Shown here piece after piece: positions 55,787 through 64,000 of a DNA stretch of 64,000 bases (position 1 is the stretch's first letter; each line of letters begins with the position of its first letter). The stretch is taken from assembly GCA_905216145.1 (NCBI GenBank), contig CAJMST010000004.1:62001-126000 (forward strand), in the 5' to 3' direction. The DNA is from an uncultured bacterium. Lineage in GTDB: Bacteria > Actinomycetota > Coriobacteriia > Coriobacteriales > Coriobacteriaceae. Made by a program: the position numbers and the translations under genes. The notes under the pieces are model-generated. The model worked only from the letters and a program-made list of their open reading frames with translations. It did not search any database and was not told where the DNA came from.

Positions 55787-55973
55787 GTCGGTGGCTCCTT
55801 TTGTGATGCCATGGCGCGGTCGCACCTAGTTGCTGTTGCGCTGCACTATAGCACAGCGAAGTGTGTGCGGGGAAATCTTTTTTGAAAAGATTTCAGGCGG
55901 GTTTCCCGCCGGTCAAAAGAGCGGGCTGAGCGGGCGAGGCTGCCATTGCTGCCTTGTCCGCTCAGCTAAGACG

Positions 55974-57916
55974 TTACTCCTTATTGCGACGGTAGAGGAA
56001 GTAACCGCCCGCGGAGATGACGGCAACGCCAGCGATGGCGAATGCAGCCACCACGCGGCCATCAAAACGATCACCGGTGGTGGGCAGGCCGCCCTTGGTG
56101 TTCGCCTTGTTGGTGGTTACCGTGGTCGTGGTGTCCGACTTGCCAGGCTTCTCGGGCTTGGTGGTGGGCTGCTCGGGCTTAGCGGGCTGCTCGGGGGTAC
56201 CGGGCTGCTCAGGAGTACCAGGCTGCTCGGGAGTGCCAGGCTGATCCGGGGTTACCGGGTCGGTGGCAAGAGCGTCCTTGGCGTAGGTGATGGACACCTT
56301 GAGGCCGTTGGTCTCGGTGTTCAGGTCGCTCGGGGTGAAGGGCTGGTCGAAGTTCTCAGCCTTCAGATAGGCGCGCATCTCCTGGAGCAAGGCCTTGCAC
56401 TTGACGTAGGTGTTCTCGGTGGCAGCATTGCCGGCCTTGTTTGCCAGGGCGGTACGGGCCTCGGTGCCCTCGGTGGCCTGCATGACCTCGTCGACTTCCA
56501 AGTTCTGCTCGACGAGCTCGTTCTGGAGGGCGTCGAGGTAGGTGCGAACGCCGGTGCCGAGCTGCTCACGGTGCTCGAAGCACAGGGAGCTGATGTCCAT
56601 GAGGACATAGTTGATGGAGTTCTCGGGCTCCTCGTTGTTCACGATGTCCTCCTCTTCGCAGTGATCGAAGGAGACGGTCTGGTCGCTGTAGTACGGGCTA
56701 ACCTCGGTGAGCAGTGCGGAGTAGTAGGGGATGGCGACGGAGTAGGCGGCGCGGGAGAGCATCTCCCACTGGATGGTCGCGATCTCGGGGTCCATGCCCT
56801 GACGGATCTGGAAGAGATTGACCTCGGTGTTGGTCTCGGTACCAATGGCGTAGGCGCCGTCGGTGTTGGCGTTGAGGCCCGGGACCTTCTCGCCGCGGTT
56901 GCCAAACGCGCGGATCATCTCAAAGGTGTTCCAGTCGGACTTGCCGGGCTGGAAGAACAGCGGCTGCGCCTTGCTAACCAGGGCGCCGGTCGTGGCACGA
57001 GCATCTTCGCGCTCGTCCTTGACGATCTCGTAGTCGGTGCCCTCGGTGAGCGGCACACCGAAGTAGGCGCGACCCTGGACATAACGGGCCCAAGAATGCA
57101 TGGCCTTTTCGCTAATTGCCTCGCCGTAGGTCTGGGCAACGTCAAATTGACCGTCATCGAAGTACTTGGCGAAGCCATTCTCCTTAGGCATGGACTCGAT
57201 GGTCGCAGAGTGGAGACAGTTCGCGGTGTCGGTGAGGTCAACCTTGTAGTTGAGGTTGCCGATGTTGGGGTTGAGCGAGGCGATATCGTCAGTGAGCCTC
57301 ATGGCGATCCACTGGTGGCCGGAAAGTGCGGCAAACAGCCAAGTCTCGTTGCTGTCGGCGATGATAATCTGATCGTTGCCGCAGGCGCCCTGCTCGTCGA
57401 TGATCTTGCCGAGGAGCTCGACGCCCTCACGTGCATTGGCGCTTTCACCTAAGATAACGCTGCCGTCGCCGGGCCAATACCGGTTTTGGTCAGGGGGTCT
57501 GCTGCCTCAGCATCAGCATTCATGCCGGTGGTCAGCGTTGCGGAGCAGGACACGCCCTTCTCATTGATGCCTGCCTCAGAGTAGGCATCATAGCGCCCGT
57601 GCCACTGGGAGGGATGGTCGCGTACATAGGTGTAGCGATACGTGGTCTTGGTCGAGGTATACATGAATGCGGACTCGTCCGAGCCGTACGTATGCCCCGG
57701 GCCGTGAGAAGGCTCAATGCCAAAGTGCTTGAGGTAGCGCTTATCGAAGTCCTCGGCGCGGCCATAGTACGTGTCACCGTCGGCCGTCAGCTTGTTGCCC
57801 ATGTACATCTGCGTGCAGGCGAGCGCAGATGTCGGCATGGACATGATGGTTGCAGCTCCAAATGCAAGGCCTATGCCAAGCTTCTTGAGCGCGTTGACGG
57901 GATGAGTTTTACTCAT
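55974..57916 (-). pseudogene. LPXTG-anchored C69-family dipeptidase, broken by a frameshift
   Basis: Two frames read one protein. Part 1 (57916-57449): signal peptide to residue 33, then nucleophile Cys34 in ACTQMYMGNKLT, GRAEDFDKR and INEKGVSCSATLTTG. Near 57465-57485 the reading shifts by one; part 2 continues GDGSVILGESANAREGVELL to residue 442 of the downstream frame. It ends in 6-residue PEQPGT repeats, an LPTTGD sorting motif, a helix and YRRNKE. Intact, it would be a wall-attached dipeptidase (PepD type). The shift could be true inactivation or a sequencing slip. Confidence 0.8.
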
Positions 57917-58126
57917 ATTCCCTCCCAGCGTGCGAAAGCCCTCTGTCTCCAGAGGGCTTCACCCAATAATTACACCCCCTTAGCGTAACGAATTCGAAAC
58001 AATATACATTCATGAAAGTTATTTACTCGATAAGCGTAGCGAAATATGCGATTAACGGTAAATTGAACTCATTTAGTGGGAAATCAATTTGTATAACGCC
58101 AGCGAAAAATGTAGCTAAATAAAGCG

Positions 58127-58182
58127 TCAAGAAAAAAGCGGACCCCTCGCCGGCATGTGGTTTCATGCCGGCGAGGGGTCCG
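58127..58182 (-). terminator. Strong terminator after the small membrane gene
   Basis: Minus strand GGACCCCTCGCCGGCATG / CATGCCGGCGAGGGGTCC then GCTTTTTT; 18-bp stem. The preceding 57917-58126 is AT-rich and carries the promoter region of the dipeptidase gene; no gene is seen there. Confidence 0.92.
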
Positions 58183-58210
58183 GGCTGCACGGGCCGTCTA
58201 AGAGTAATGG

Positions 58211-58303
58211 CTACTTCTTTCGACGGTGAATCACGTTAATGGCATAGCCGACGAGCATGGCCAAAACGATGACGATAAAGCCAAGGATGGGGTTGTCGTT
58301 CAC
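58211..58303 (-). CDS. 30-residue membrane peptide
   Basis: GTG start with an excellent AGGAGG 7-8 nt upstream, placed 10 nt after the lipid-kinase stop. Sequence MNDNPILGFIVIVLAMLVGY then AINVIHRRKK: one transmembrane helix and a basic tail. Below common length cut-offs but well supported by ribosome site, operon position and terminator. It may assist the lipid kinase or act on the membrane; function unknown. Confidence 0.65.
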   Translation of the reverse strand: MNDNPILGFIVIVLAMLVGYAINVIHRRKK

Positions 58304-58313
58304 GGGGGTCCTC

Positions 58314-59231
58314 CTATTTTCCGAGCGGCGAGAATTCGTCGACGATGATATCAAGGCATTGCGGTAGCGCGCGGGCGCCAAAGACGCCGGAGTTGCTGGA
58401 GATGATCTCGCCATCAAACTGCATGCCGAGCGATGGCGTGCAGGTAATCTTGGCTTCTTTGGTCTGGATGATCTTAAACTGCGGGCGGCCGAGTACCTTG
58501 CCGGCGGGGTCGAGCGCGGCGGTGATTACCGTGGGGAGCAACTGCACCGTGCGCACGGGCTCAATAACGACGATGTCGACCATGCCGTCGTTCATACGGC
58601 AGTTGGGGAACAGGTTGATGTCGTTTTGGATGACAGACGTGTTGCCCGCCATGCAGCAGATGCCGTCGAGCTCCTCAACAATGCCATCATGCTCAATGGT
58701 AAAGTGCGCCACCGTGGGGTTGGGCGTGGCGAGAGCGGAGAGGAAGTAGGCGATCTCGCCGATGTCGTTTTTGGTGGGGGCGGCCTTCATCATGATCTCG
58801 GCGTCAAAGCCCGAACCGGCGATGATGATAAAGCCATGGCGCTTTTCGTTGCCGTTCTCGTCGAGCCAAAAGAGCTCGCCCATGTCTACTTTGACCGTGC
58901 GGCCGGCGCGACATGCCTTGGCAAGCGCCGCTGCCTCGGGGGCATTGCCGATGTTGTTAAAGAACAGGCAGGCCGTGCCGGAGGGGAAAACGAGCGTGGG
59001 GACGCCGCAGCCGCGCATCTGGTCGAGCACGTTGGAGACGGTGCCGTCGCCGCCCGAGACGACCACGCGGTCGAACTCGCGAACGTCTGCCACGGCGTCC
59101 TCGGGCTCCATGCCATCGCCGATAAAGCGCATCACGACTTCGTCGCCGCCCTGTGCAAGGGCGTGCGTGAATGCGTAGATTTCATCTGAGCTGGGGCCCG
59201 ATGCCGGGTTGTGGATGATAAGGCAGCGCAT
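58314..59231 (-). CDS. Diacylglycerol/lipid kinase family protein
   Basis: 305 residues. IIHNPASGP (start), VVVSGGDGTVSNVLDQM (ATP/GGDGT motif near 58-74), LVFPSGTACLFFNNIG, and the beta-sandwich C-terminal domain with AGSGFDAEIMMKAAP and MNDGMVDIVVIEP. The family (YegS/DgkB) phosphorylates diacylglycerol or related lipids at the membrane. A 30-residue membrane peptide gene follows it. Confidence 0.87.
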   Translation of the reverse strand: MRCLIIHNPASGPSSDEIYAFTHALAQGGDEVVMRFIGDGMEPEDAVADVREFDRVVVSGGDGTVSNVLDQMRGCGVPTLVFPSGTACLFFNNIGNAPEAAALAKACRAGRTVKVDMGELFWLDENGNEKRHGFIIIAGSGFDAEIMMKAAPTKNDIGEIAYFLSALATPNPTVAHFTIEHDGIVEELDGICCMAGNTSVIQNDINLFPNCRMNDGMVDIVVIEPVRTVQLLPTVITAALDPAGKVLGRPQFKIIQTKEAKITCTPSLGMQFDGEIISSNSGVFGARALPQCLDIIVDEFSPLGK

Positions 59232-59329
59232 ACTTACGTTCCCGTTCTGTGACTAACCGAGTATAGTTGTAAGGCAATGCCGATATCCTACCCGTGTTTT
59301 TCGGGCCTAACCTTATTCGATGGGTTGAT

Positions 59330-60463
59330 ATGTACATTTCCACACATCAGGCTCTACTCGACTTTTGCCAGCGCGCCCGTGAGTTCGACGCGATTGCCGT
59401 CGATACCGAGTTTTTGCGCGAGCGCACGTTCCATCCGCGTCTGTGTTTGGTTCAGATTGCCACCCCTGCTGAGAGTGTAGCGGTCGATCCCCTGGTAATC
59501 GACGACCTATCGCCGCTGGCCGAGCTTATGGCCGACGAGAGCGTGACCAAGGTCTTCCACGCCTGCTCGCAGGATATGGAGGTCATGCTCCATACCGTAG
59601 GCGTGCTGCCGCGTCCGATTTTTGACACGCAGGTGGCCGCCGCCTTTTTGGGCGAGCGTCAGCAGATTTCCTACGGCGCGCTCGTGCAGACGTTTTGCGG
59701 CGTCTCATTGCCCAAGACCGAGTCACTGACCGACTGGTCGCGTCGCCCGCTGACCGATAAGCAGATTGAGTACGCGATCGATGACGTCAAGTATCTGATC
59801 GTCGCCTATACCGAGATGATGAGCCGCCTGCGCGAGCTGGGCCGCGTGGACTGGGTGCTCGACGAGCTGCGCCCGCTGGCTGACGAGTCGCACTATCGCG
59901 CCGATCGCCACGAGGCGTTCCGCAAGGTCAAACGCATCAACTCGTGCAGTCGTCACCAGCTGGGTATCGCGCGCGAGCTCGCCGCCTGGCGTGAGGACCG
60001 CGCCGAGCGCCGCAACATCCCGCGCAAATGGGTCATGTCCGACGACACGCTGCTTGCGCTCGTTAAACGCAATCCCGTGCGCGTTGAGGAGTTCCGCAGC
60101 ATTCGCGGTACCGATCAGTTGGGGGAGCGCGACGTGGACGGTGCGCTCATGGCCATCAAGCGCGGCGCAAGCTGCCCGCACGATCGCCTGCCGCTCATGG
60201 TGCGCGGGCATCGCCAGATCTCTCCGGAGTTGGAGAGCGTGACGGACCTGATGTATGCGCTCATCCGCCTGGTTGCCGAACGCTCGGGAGTGGCGACCTC
60301 GGTCATTGCCTCGCGCGATGACCTGGCCGACTACATTGAGCATCCCGAGCAGAGCCCCTTGCGCGAAGGCTGGCGCTTTGAGCTTGTGGGCTCGCGCCTG
60401 GACGATCTGCTCTCGGGCAACATGGGGTTGACGGTCAAAGATGGCAAAATTGAATTGCTGTAA
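59330..60463 (+). CDS. rnd: Ribonuclease D
   Basis: 377 residues from ATG 59330. DEDD exonuclease motifs: IAVDTEFLRERTF (Asp/Glu), VFHACSQDMEVML (Asp), and YAIDDVKYLIVAYTEM (Tyr/Asp). An HRDC domain lies near residues 215-290 (LGIARELAAWREDRAERRNIPR). It trims tRNA 3' ends. The ribosome site before the ATG is weak (GGGTTG). The gene is separate from the YugP-like gene 64 nt later. Confidence 0.9.
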   Translation: MYISTHQALLDFCQRAREFDAIAVDTEFLRERTFHPRLCLVQIATPAESVAVDPLVIDDLSPLAELMADESVTKVFHACSQDMEVMLHTVGVLPRPIFDTQVAAAFLGERQQISYGALVQTFCGVSLPKTESLTDWSRRPLTDKQIEYAIDDVKYLIVAYTEMMSRLRELGRVDWVLDELRPLADESHYRADRHEAFRKVKRINSCSRHQLGIARELAAWREDRAERRNIPRKWVMSDDTLLALVKRNPVRVEEFRSIRGTDQLGERDVDGALMAIKRGASCPHDRLPLMVRGHRQISPELESVTDLMYALIRLVAERSGVATSVIASRDDLADYIEHPEQSPLREGWRFELVGSRLDDLLSGNMGLTVKDGKIELL

Positions 60464-60527
60464 GGAAGCCTAGCCGCTTGAGTGGGTAGAATGCCTCCAA
60501 CGTGTAACTCGATTCGGAGGAATTCGC

Positions 60528-61232
60528 ATGCCTTATTACTATGGATACGGCTTTGGCATCGACCCGCTGTACCTGCTGGTTGTTCTTGTCTGCACGGTGA
60601 TTGGCCTTGCCGCACAGAACTATATCAACTCGACGTACAAAACCTGGTCCAAGGTTCGCTCGGACGGCGACACGGGCGCCACGGTCGCTCGCCGCATGCT
60701 CGACGCCAACGGCTGCAACGCCGTGGGTATCAAGGGTGTCGCCGGCGAGCTCACCGACCATTACAACCCACAGGACAATAACCTGTATCTCTCGGATGCC
60801 AACCGTTCGGGCGGTTCGGTCGCAAGCGTTGCCGTCGCCTGCCACGAGGCGGGCCATGCCGCCCAGCGTCAAAGCGGTTACGCCATGATGAAGGTTCGCA
60901 CCGCCCTCGTGCCGGTCGTCAACTTTACCCAGAACACCTGGACCATCGTGTTGCTCTTGGGCCTGTTTATGAACATCGCGGGACTCACGACCCTCGCACT
61001 GATCTTCTTCTCGTTTAGCGTGCTGTTCCAACTGGTTACGCTGCCGGTCGAGATTGATGCCAGCCGCCGCGCCGTGGCGTACATCGAGCAGTCGGGCATG
61101 AGCTCCAAGCAGGTCAATGGTGCCAAGAAGGTCCTGACGGCAGCCGCGCTTACCTATGTTGCTGCAGCGCTCACTTCGATCATTCAGCTGCTCTACCTGA
61201 TGGCTCGCTACAACAGAAACTCCAACCGATAA
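60528..61232 (+). CDS. YugP-family zinc metallopeptidase (membrane)
   Basis: 234 residues. An N-terminal helix (DPLYLLVVLVCTVIGLAA), then VAVACHEAGHAAQRQ with the HExGH zinc motif (about residue 105) in the M48-like YugP arrangement. Two further hydrophobic regions (NTWTIVLLLGLFMNIAGLTTLALIFF and the C-terminal TAAALTYVAAALTSIIQLLYL) anchor it in the membrane. Substrate unknown. CGGAGGAATTC precedes the ATG. Confidence 0.85.
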   Translation: MPYYYGYGFGIDPLYLLVVLVCTVIGLAAQNYINSTYKTWSKVRSDGDTGATVARRMLDANGCNAVGIKGVAGELTDHYNPQDNNLYLSDANRSGGSVASVAVACHEAGHAAQRQSGYAMMKVRTALVPVVNFTQNTWTIVLLLGLFMNIAGLTTLALIFFSFSVLFQLVTLPVEIDASRRAVAYIEQSGMSSKQVNGAKKVLTAAALTYVAAALTSIIQLLYLMARYNRNSNR

Positions 61233-61250
61233 CAAATTGGCTTGACAGGC

Positions 61251-61281
61251 GCCGCGGAGATTTGTGTCCCCGCGGCGCTGT
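61251..61281 (+). terminator. Hairpin between the YugP-like gene and xseA
   Basis: GCGCCGCGG / CGCGGCGC with no T-run. Confidence 0.4.
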
Positions 61282-61347
61282 ACTATGTGTTGGACTTGAA
61301 TTTGCGCAGGGCCGGAGCCCTTGTGCGCGATAACGAAAGGAGGCTGC

Positions 61348-62799
61348 GTGGCAGGCTGGAATCTGACCGGCAATGCCGTTTCCGCCGAGTTCGACGGTTC
61401 GGACGAGCAGGAGCGTAAGGAACTCAGCGTGAGCCAGGCGGTGGAGATCGCCGCCGGCGCGCTCGATGCCATTCCGCAGCTGAGCGTTTTGGGCGAGGTC
61501 ACGGGCTTCCGTGGCCCCAATGCCCGAAGCGGCCACTGCTACTTTCAGATCAAGGACGACTCGGCGGCCGTCGACTGCATCATCTGGAAGGGTGCCTATC
61601 TCAAGCGCACGTTCGATCTGCGCGACGGCATGCAGGTGAGCTTTAAGGGCAGCTTCAATCTTTATAAGGCCACGGGCCGCATGAGCTTTGTCGCTCGCTC
61701 ATTCTCGCTGGCGGGGGAGGGTCTGCTGCGTCAACAAGTGGCGCAACTGGCCGAAAAGCTGCGTCGCGAGGGCCTGATGGACGAAGCGCGCAAGCGCCGT
61801 ATTCCGGTGTTCTGCTCCCGCGTGGCGGTCGTCACCTCGCTTTCGGGTGCCGTAATCGACGACGTCAAGCGCACATTGCGTCGTCGCAACCCGCTCGTCG
61901 AGCTCGTCTGCGTGGGCGCCAAGGTTCAAGGTGAGGGTGCGCCGGCTGAGCTCATTGAGGGCTTGCGCCGCGCCGCCGCCATCACGCCGGCGCCCGACTG
62001 TATTTTGCTGGTGCGCGGCGGCGGCTCCTTTGAGGACCTCATGACCTTTAACGACGAGGAGCTTGCTCGCGCGGTGGCGGCTTGTCCTGTGCCCGTGGTG
62101 ACCGGCATTGGCCATGAGCCTGATACCTCGATTTGCGACATGGTGAGCGACCGCCGCGCCTCCACGCCCACGGCGGCGGCAGAATCGGTGGCGCCGGCTA
62201 TGACGGAGTTGGCCGATGTGCTCGAGGCGCGCCATCAGCGTCTGGGTGCCGCGATGGCATCGATGATTGGGTCGAATCAGGTTGATCTGGAGATGCTCGA
62301 CCAGCGCGGTCGCCGCGCCTGGGATACCTATACGGCCCGCTTGGGCGATGCGCTCGATGCGGCTGCGTGCCGCCCGTGCCTCAACGACCCAACGTTTATG
62401 GTCGAGCGTCGCGAATCGGAGCTTGCGCTGACTGCCGATCGCCTGTCGGGCGCCATAGTACGCTCGGTCGGGACATTCCGCTCCAACTTTGAGCGCCTGC
62501 CCGAGCGTCTGGTTGCAAGCACCTCGGGGCTCGATGGCAAGCGCCATGCGCTCGCGCTTGCGAGTTCCCGTCTGGAGCATCAGGGGCGCACGATGCTCAA
62601 CAAGCCCGCGTCCGACCTGGGCCGTGCGGCAGCCTCGCTAGATGCCCTGTCGCCGCTCAAGGTGCTTGCCCGTGGTTATTCCATCGCGTACAGCGATGAT
62701 GGGGTGGCCACGAGCGCCAAGACCTTTAAGCCCGGTGACGCCATCCGCGTGCGTATGGCAGACGGCAACGTGACGGCAACGGTCGATACGGTCGAGTAG
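61348..62799 (+). CDS. xseA: Exodeoxyribonuclease VII large subunit
   Basis: 483 residues from GTG 61348 (AAAGGAGG 6 nt upstream). OB-fold N-terminus with LSVLGEVTGFRGPNARSGHCYF. The catalytic domain has VVTSLSGAVIDDVKRTLRRRNP, LVRGGGSFEDLMTFNDEELARAVAAC, VTGIGHEPDTSICDMVSDRRASTPTAAAE, all diagnostic. A coiled-coil C-terminal half follows. It degrades single-stranded DNA with XseB, whose gene comes 42 nt later. Confidence 0.94.
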   Translation: MAGWNLTGNAVSAEFDGSDEQERKELSVSQAVEIAAGALDAIPQLSVLGEVTGFRGPNARSGHCYFQIKDDSAAVDCIIWKGAYLKRTFDLRDGMQVSFKGSFNLYKATGRMSFVARSFSLAGEGLLRQQVAQLAEKLRREGLMDEARKRRIPVFCSRVAVVTSLSGAVIDDVKRTLRRRNPLVELVCVGAKVQGEGAPAELIEGLRRAAAITPAPDCILLVRGGGSFEDLMTFNDEELARAVAACPVPVVTGIGHEPDTSICDMVSDRRASTPTAAAESVAPAMTELADVLEARHQRLGAAMASMIGSNQVDLEMLDQRGRRAWDTYTARLGDALDAAACRPCLNDPTFMVERRESELALTADRLSGAIVRSVGTFRSNFERLPERLVASTSGLDGKRHALALASSRLEHQGRTMLNKPASDLGRAAASLDALSPLKVLARGYSIAYSDDGVATSAKTFKPGDAIRVRMADGNVTATVDTVE

Positions 62800-62841
62800 G
62801 CCGCGTTTCATAGCGATAAACCTTTAGGAAAGGAAACAGAT

Positions 62842-63108
62842 ATGGCAGAGAAAACCCCGGTCGAGCAGCTTACGTACAAGCAGGCTTCGCAGGAGTTGGA
62901 GCTCATCATCCGCAGCTTGGAGTCGGGCGATATGGAACTCGAGGAGTCGCTCGAGAGCTATACCCGCGGCGTCGAGCTCCTCAAGAGCCTGCGCGCCCGC
63001 CTGTCCGATGCCGAGCAGAAGGTCTCGGTGCTTCTTAAGGACGTCGACGGCAACGACGTGCTCGCCGACGGCGAAGCCGCCAACACCGACGACAACCTCT
63101 CGTTCTAA
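62842..63108 (+). CDS. xseB: Exodeoxyribonuclease VII small subunit
   Basis: 88 residues. LTYKQASQELELIIRSLESG and ELEESLESYTRGVELLKSLR form the helical hairpin of XseB. It caps and regulates XseA in the exonuclease VII complex. AGGAAAGGAA lies before the ATG. It is followed by a long inverted repeat. Confidence 0.94.
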   Translation: MAEKTPVEQLTYKQASQELELIIRSLESGDMELEESLESYTRGVELLKSLRARLSDAEQKVSVLLKDVDGNDVLADGEAANTDDNLSF

Positions 63109-63128
63109 CCATCTCGCAGTCCACTTTG

Positions 63129-63240
63129 GGGTAGTCTTTTTGGGACGGGGCTTTTTTGACTACCTCTTGTCGGCTGCCTCGCCGAGCACTTGCGTTTGCG
63201 AAAAAGTAGTCAAAAAAGCCCCGTCGCAAAAAGACTACCC
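63129..63240. repeat. Long inverted repeat with 35-bp arms
   Basis: Arms GGGTAGTCTTTTTGGGACGG.. (63129-63163) and ..CCGTCGCAAAAAGACTACCC (63206-63240) match in all but one or two positions around a 42-nt loop that has its own CGGC/GCCG hairpin. It may terminate xseB and the convergent gene. Confidence 0.8.
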
Positions 63241-63303
63241 TGGTGGCTTGGCCATTGGAGGTGAATGTTGCTTGCCTTTTGGCGTGTTAGGTGAGTTGAG
63301 GCG

Positions 63304-64000
63304 CTATCGCTGGTCGATTTCACCGGGTTCAACCATTATTTCTAGCGTGTGTAAATATTCATCTTGATTGTCAGATATGTATTCGCTTACATACCAGAAT
63401 TCTAGAAGAGGCCCTGCGGCAATGAGATGATTCTGGTCCATGAATTCATTCATTTCCCTCCATATTGTCGGCGTTATTTCTGCAGGTCCGGTGGTTGTCC
63501 TGCAAAGATAGTCGCCTTCTGGGAAAATCTAGCACCCTTTATCGTCGATTGATTCGAGTGAAAGCAGCGTCTTCTCTGCTACCAGGCAACCGTCGGCGCT
63601 TCTGCGCGATGGGTCAAGGATGAAGCATGGAACCGTGTGTATCGAATCGATTTCCATCCCGAGTTCTTTCATGCGCTTAATGGTGGCGTAGGGAATTATG
63701 TCGCCGCTTAGCTCATCCTCGCTTACGATGACATATCCTCGGGGTCCCTTATGAACCACCCTCGACTGTTTTTCCTCGCGTGCTCTTAACGACATGGATA
63801 TGTTCTGCATGCAATGCTCGATCTTTCGGCGCCGTTGCGATAGTTTTGCTATGGCTGCGTCGATGCTATCAAGTTCGTTGCTGAACAGTTCAAAGCTCGT
63901 TTCGAGTGAATGGTTATCTAGGAAAGATCTGATTTCGCTAAGCGTGTAGTTCATATTGAGCATTGACATGATGATGTTGAGTCTGCCGAAATCGTCCTTC
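63304..64000 (-). pseudogene. MerR-family regulator with GyrI-like effector domain, interrupted by an amber codon; 5' end outside window
   Basis: The frame is open from the window edge (KDDFGRLNIIMSMLNMNYTL then SEIRSFLD, the second half of a MerR helix-turn-helix), through a coiled coil to GC at 63532. TAG at 63529-63531 follows. The same frame then continues IFPEGDYLCRTTTGPAEITP and EFWYVSEYISDNQDEYLHTL to a stop at 63304, typical of the ligand-binding end. So a single nonsense codon splits an otherwise intact protein, or the codon is read through. Confidence 0.72.

Noticed and set aside
55830..57452. A 540-residue plus-strand frame opposite the dipeptidase
   Set aside because: Val/Gly/Leu-rich shadow of the minus-strand gene, whose motifs and LPXTG end are clear.
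57440..57500. Programmed ribosomal frameshift in the dipeptidase gene
   Set aside because: No slippery heptamer or clear stimulatory stem seen, and the family is normally in one frame; mutation or sequence error is simpler.
61245..61290. TTGACA at 61242 as the xseA promoter
   Set aside because: The nearest TACTAT is 32 nt away because a hairpin lies between; the spacing is not compatible with a sigma-70-type promoter.

Overview
The window is a high-GC chromosomal segment. Gene content and style (short Actinobacteria-like operons, LexA boxes of the CGAAC-N4-GTTCG type, an LPXTG-anchored surface enzyme, ECF transporters, the acetylase branch of lysine synthesis, lactate fermentation) suggest a Coriobacteriia gut anaerobe, most likely Collinsella or a close relative. 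The genus is an inference from overall resemblance. I see no rRNA, tRNA, CRISPR array or intact insertion sequence.

Layout. 1-7 kb: the end of an O-acetylhomoserine sulfhydrylase gene, a secreted protein, a ketopantoate-reductase-like enzyme, a ferredoxin-type aldo/keto reductase, a Gfo/Idh oxidoreductase and endonuclease IV. The last two each follow a matching long inverted repeat. 7-10.3 kb: a polar amino-acid ABC importer. 10.3-14.1 kb: a flavodoxin/DUF3793 pair with a possible iron box, a heavy-metal (HMA) protein behind a CsoR-like palindrome, and an SOS-controlled YolD/Y-family polymerase pair. 15-20.3 kb: pgi, then a 3.5 kb island (unknown protein, ClpP-like peptidase, soluble VirD4/TraG-like ATPase) bounded by a diverged copy of the last codons of pgi. 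20.5-25.7 kb: deoC, two HAD phosphatases, a FrlD-like sugar kinase, a MITE-like repeat, tatD and tcdA. 25.7-27.1 kb: a very small hydrophobic peptide gene with an apparent antisense RNA and a LexA box, then sdpR-sdpI. 27.3-38.6 kb: ettA, two large low-complexity proteins, NAD synthetase, an aminotransferase, L-lactate dehydrogenase, a Mbeg1-like hydrolase and a nucleoid-associated protein. 38.8-44.2 kb: a lysine/diaminopimelate operon behind a lysine riboswitch, in which lysA and dapA are fused in frame, with a divergent M20 deacetylase. 44.3-47.8 kb: higBA, small membrane proteins, and an HTH/serine-threonine kinase pair. 47.8-52.2 kb: a secreted coiled-coil muralytic enzyme, a MOSC protein, and a D-aspartate ligase/aspartate racemase pair. 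52.3-55.8 kb: an ECF transporter whose S-component gene follows a leader peptide with three consecutive Trp codons and an attenuator. 56-64 kb: a frameshifted LPXTG C69 dipeptidase, a lipid kinase, RNase D, a YugP-like protease, xseAB, and a MerR regulator interrupted by an in-frame amber codon.

The intergenic regions are the most unusual part. At least four families of palindromic elements occur: (i) two upstream inverted repeats with conserved ends and co-varying middles, (ii) three roughly 100-nt hairpins sharing a UUCG-like core but with unrelated, self-complementary arms, (iii) several GGGACAGG-type REP-like units, and (iv) single long inverted repeats, including a 228-bp MITE-like unit.

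The best candidates for undescribed biology are the SOS-linked type I toxin locus, the LysA-DapA fusion with an internal start, the ClpP/VirD4 island at pgi, the Trp-attenuated ECF importer, and the conserved-core hairpin family.
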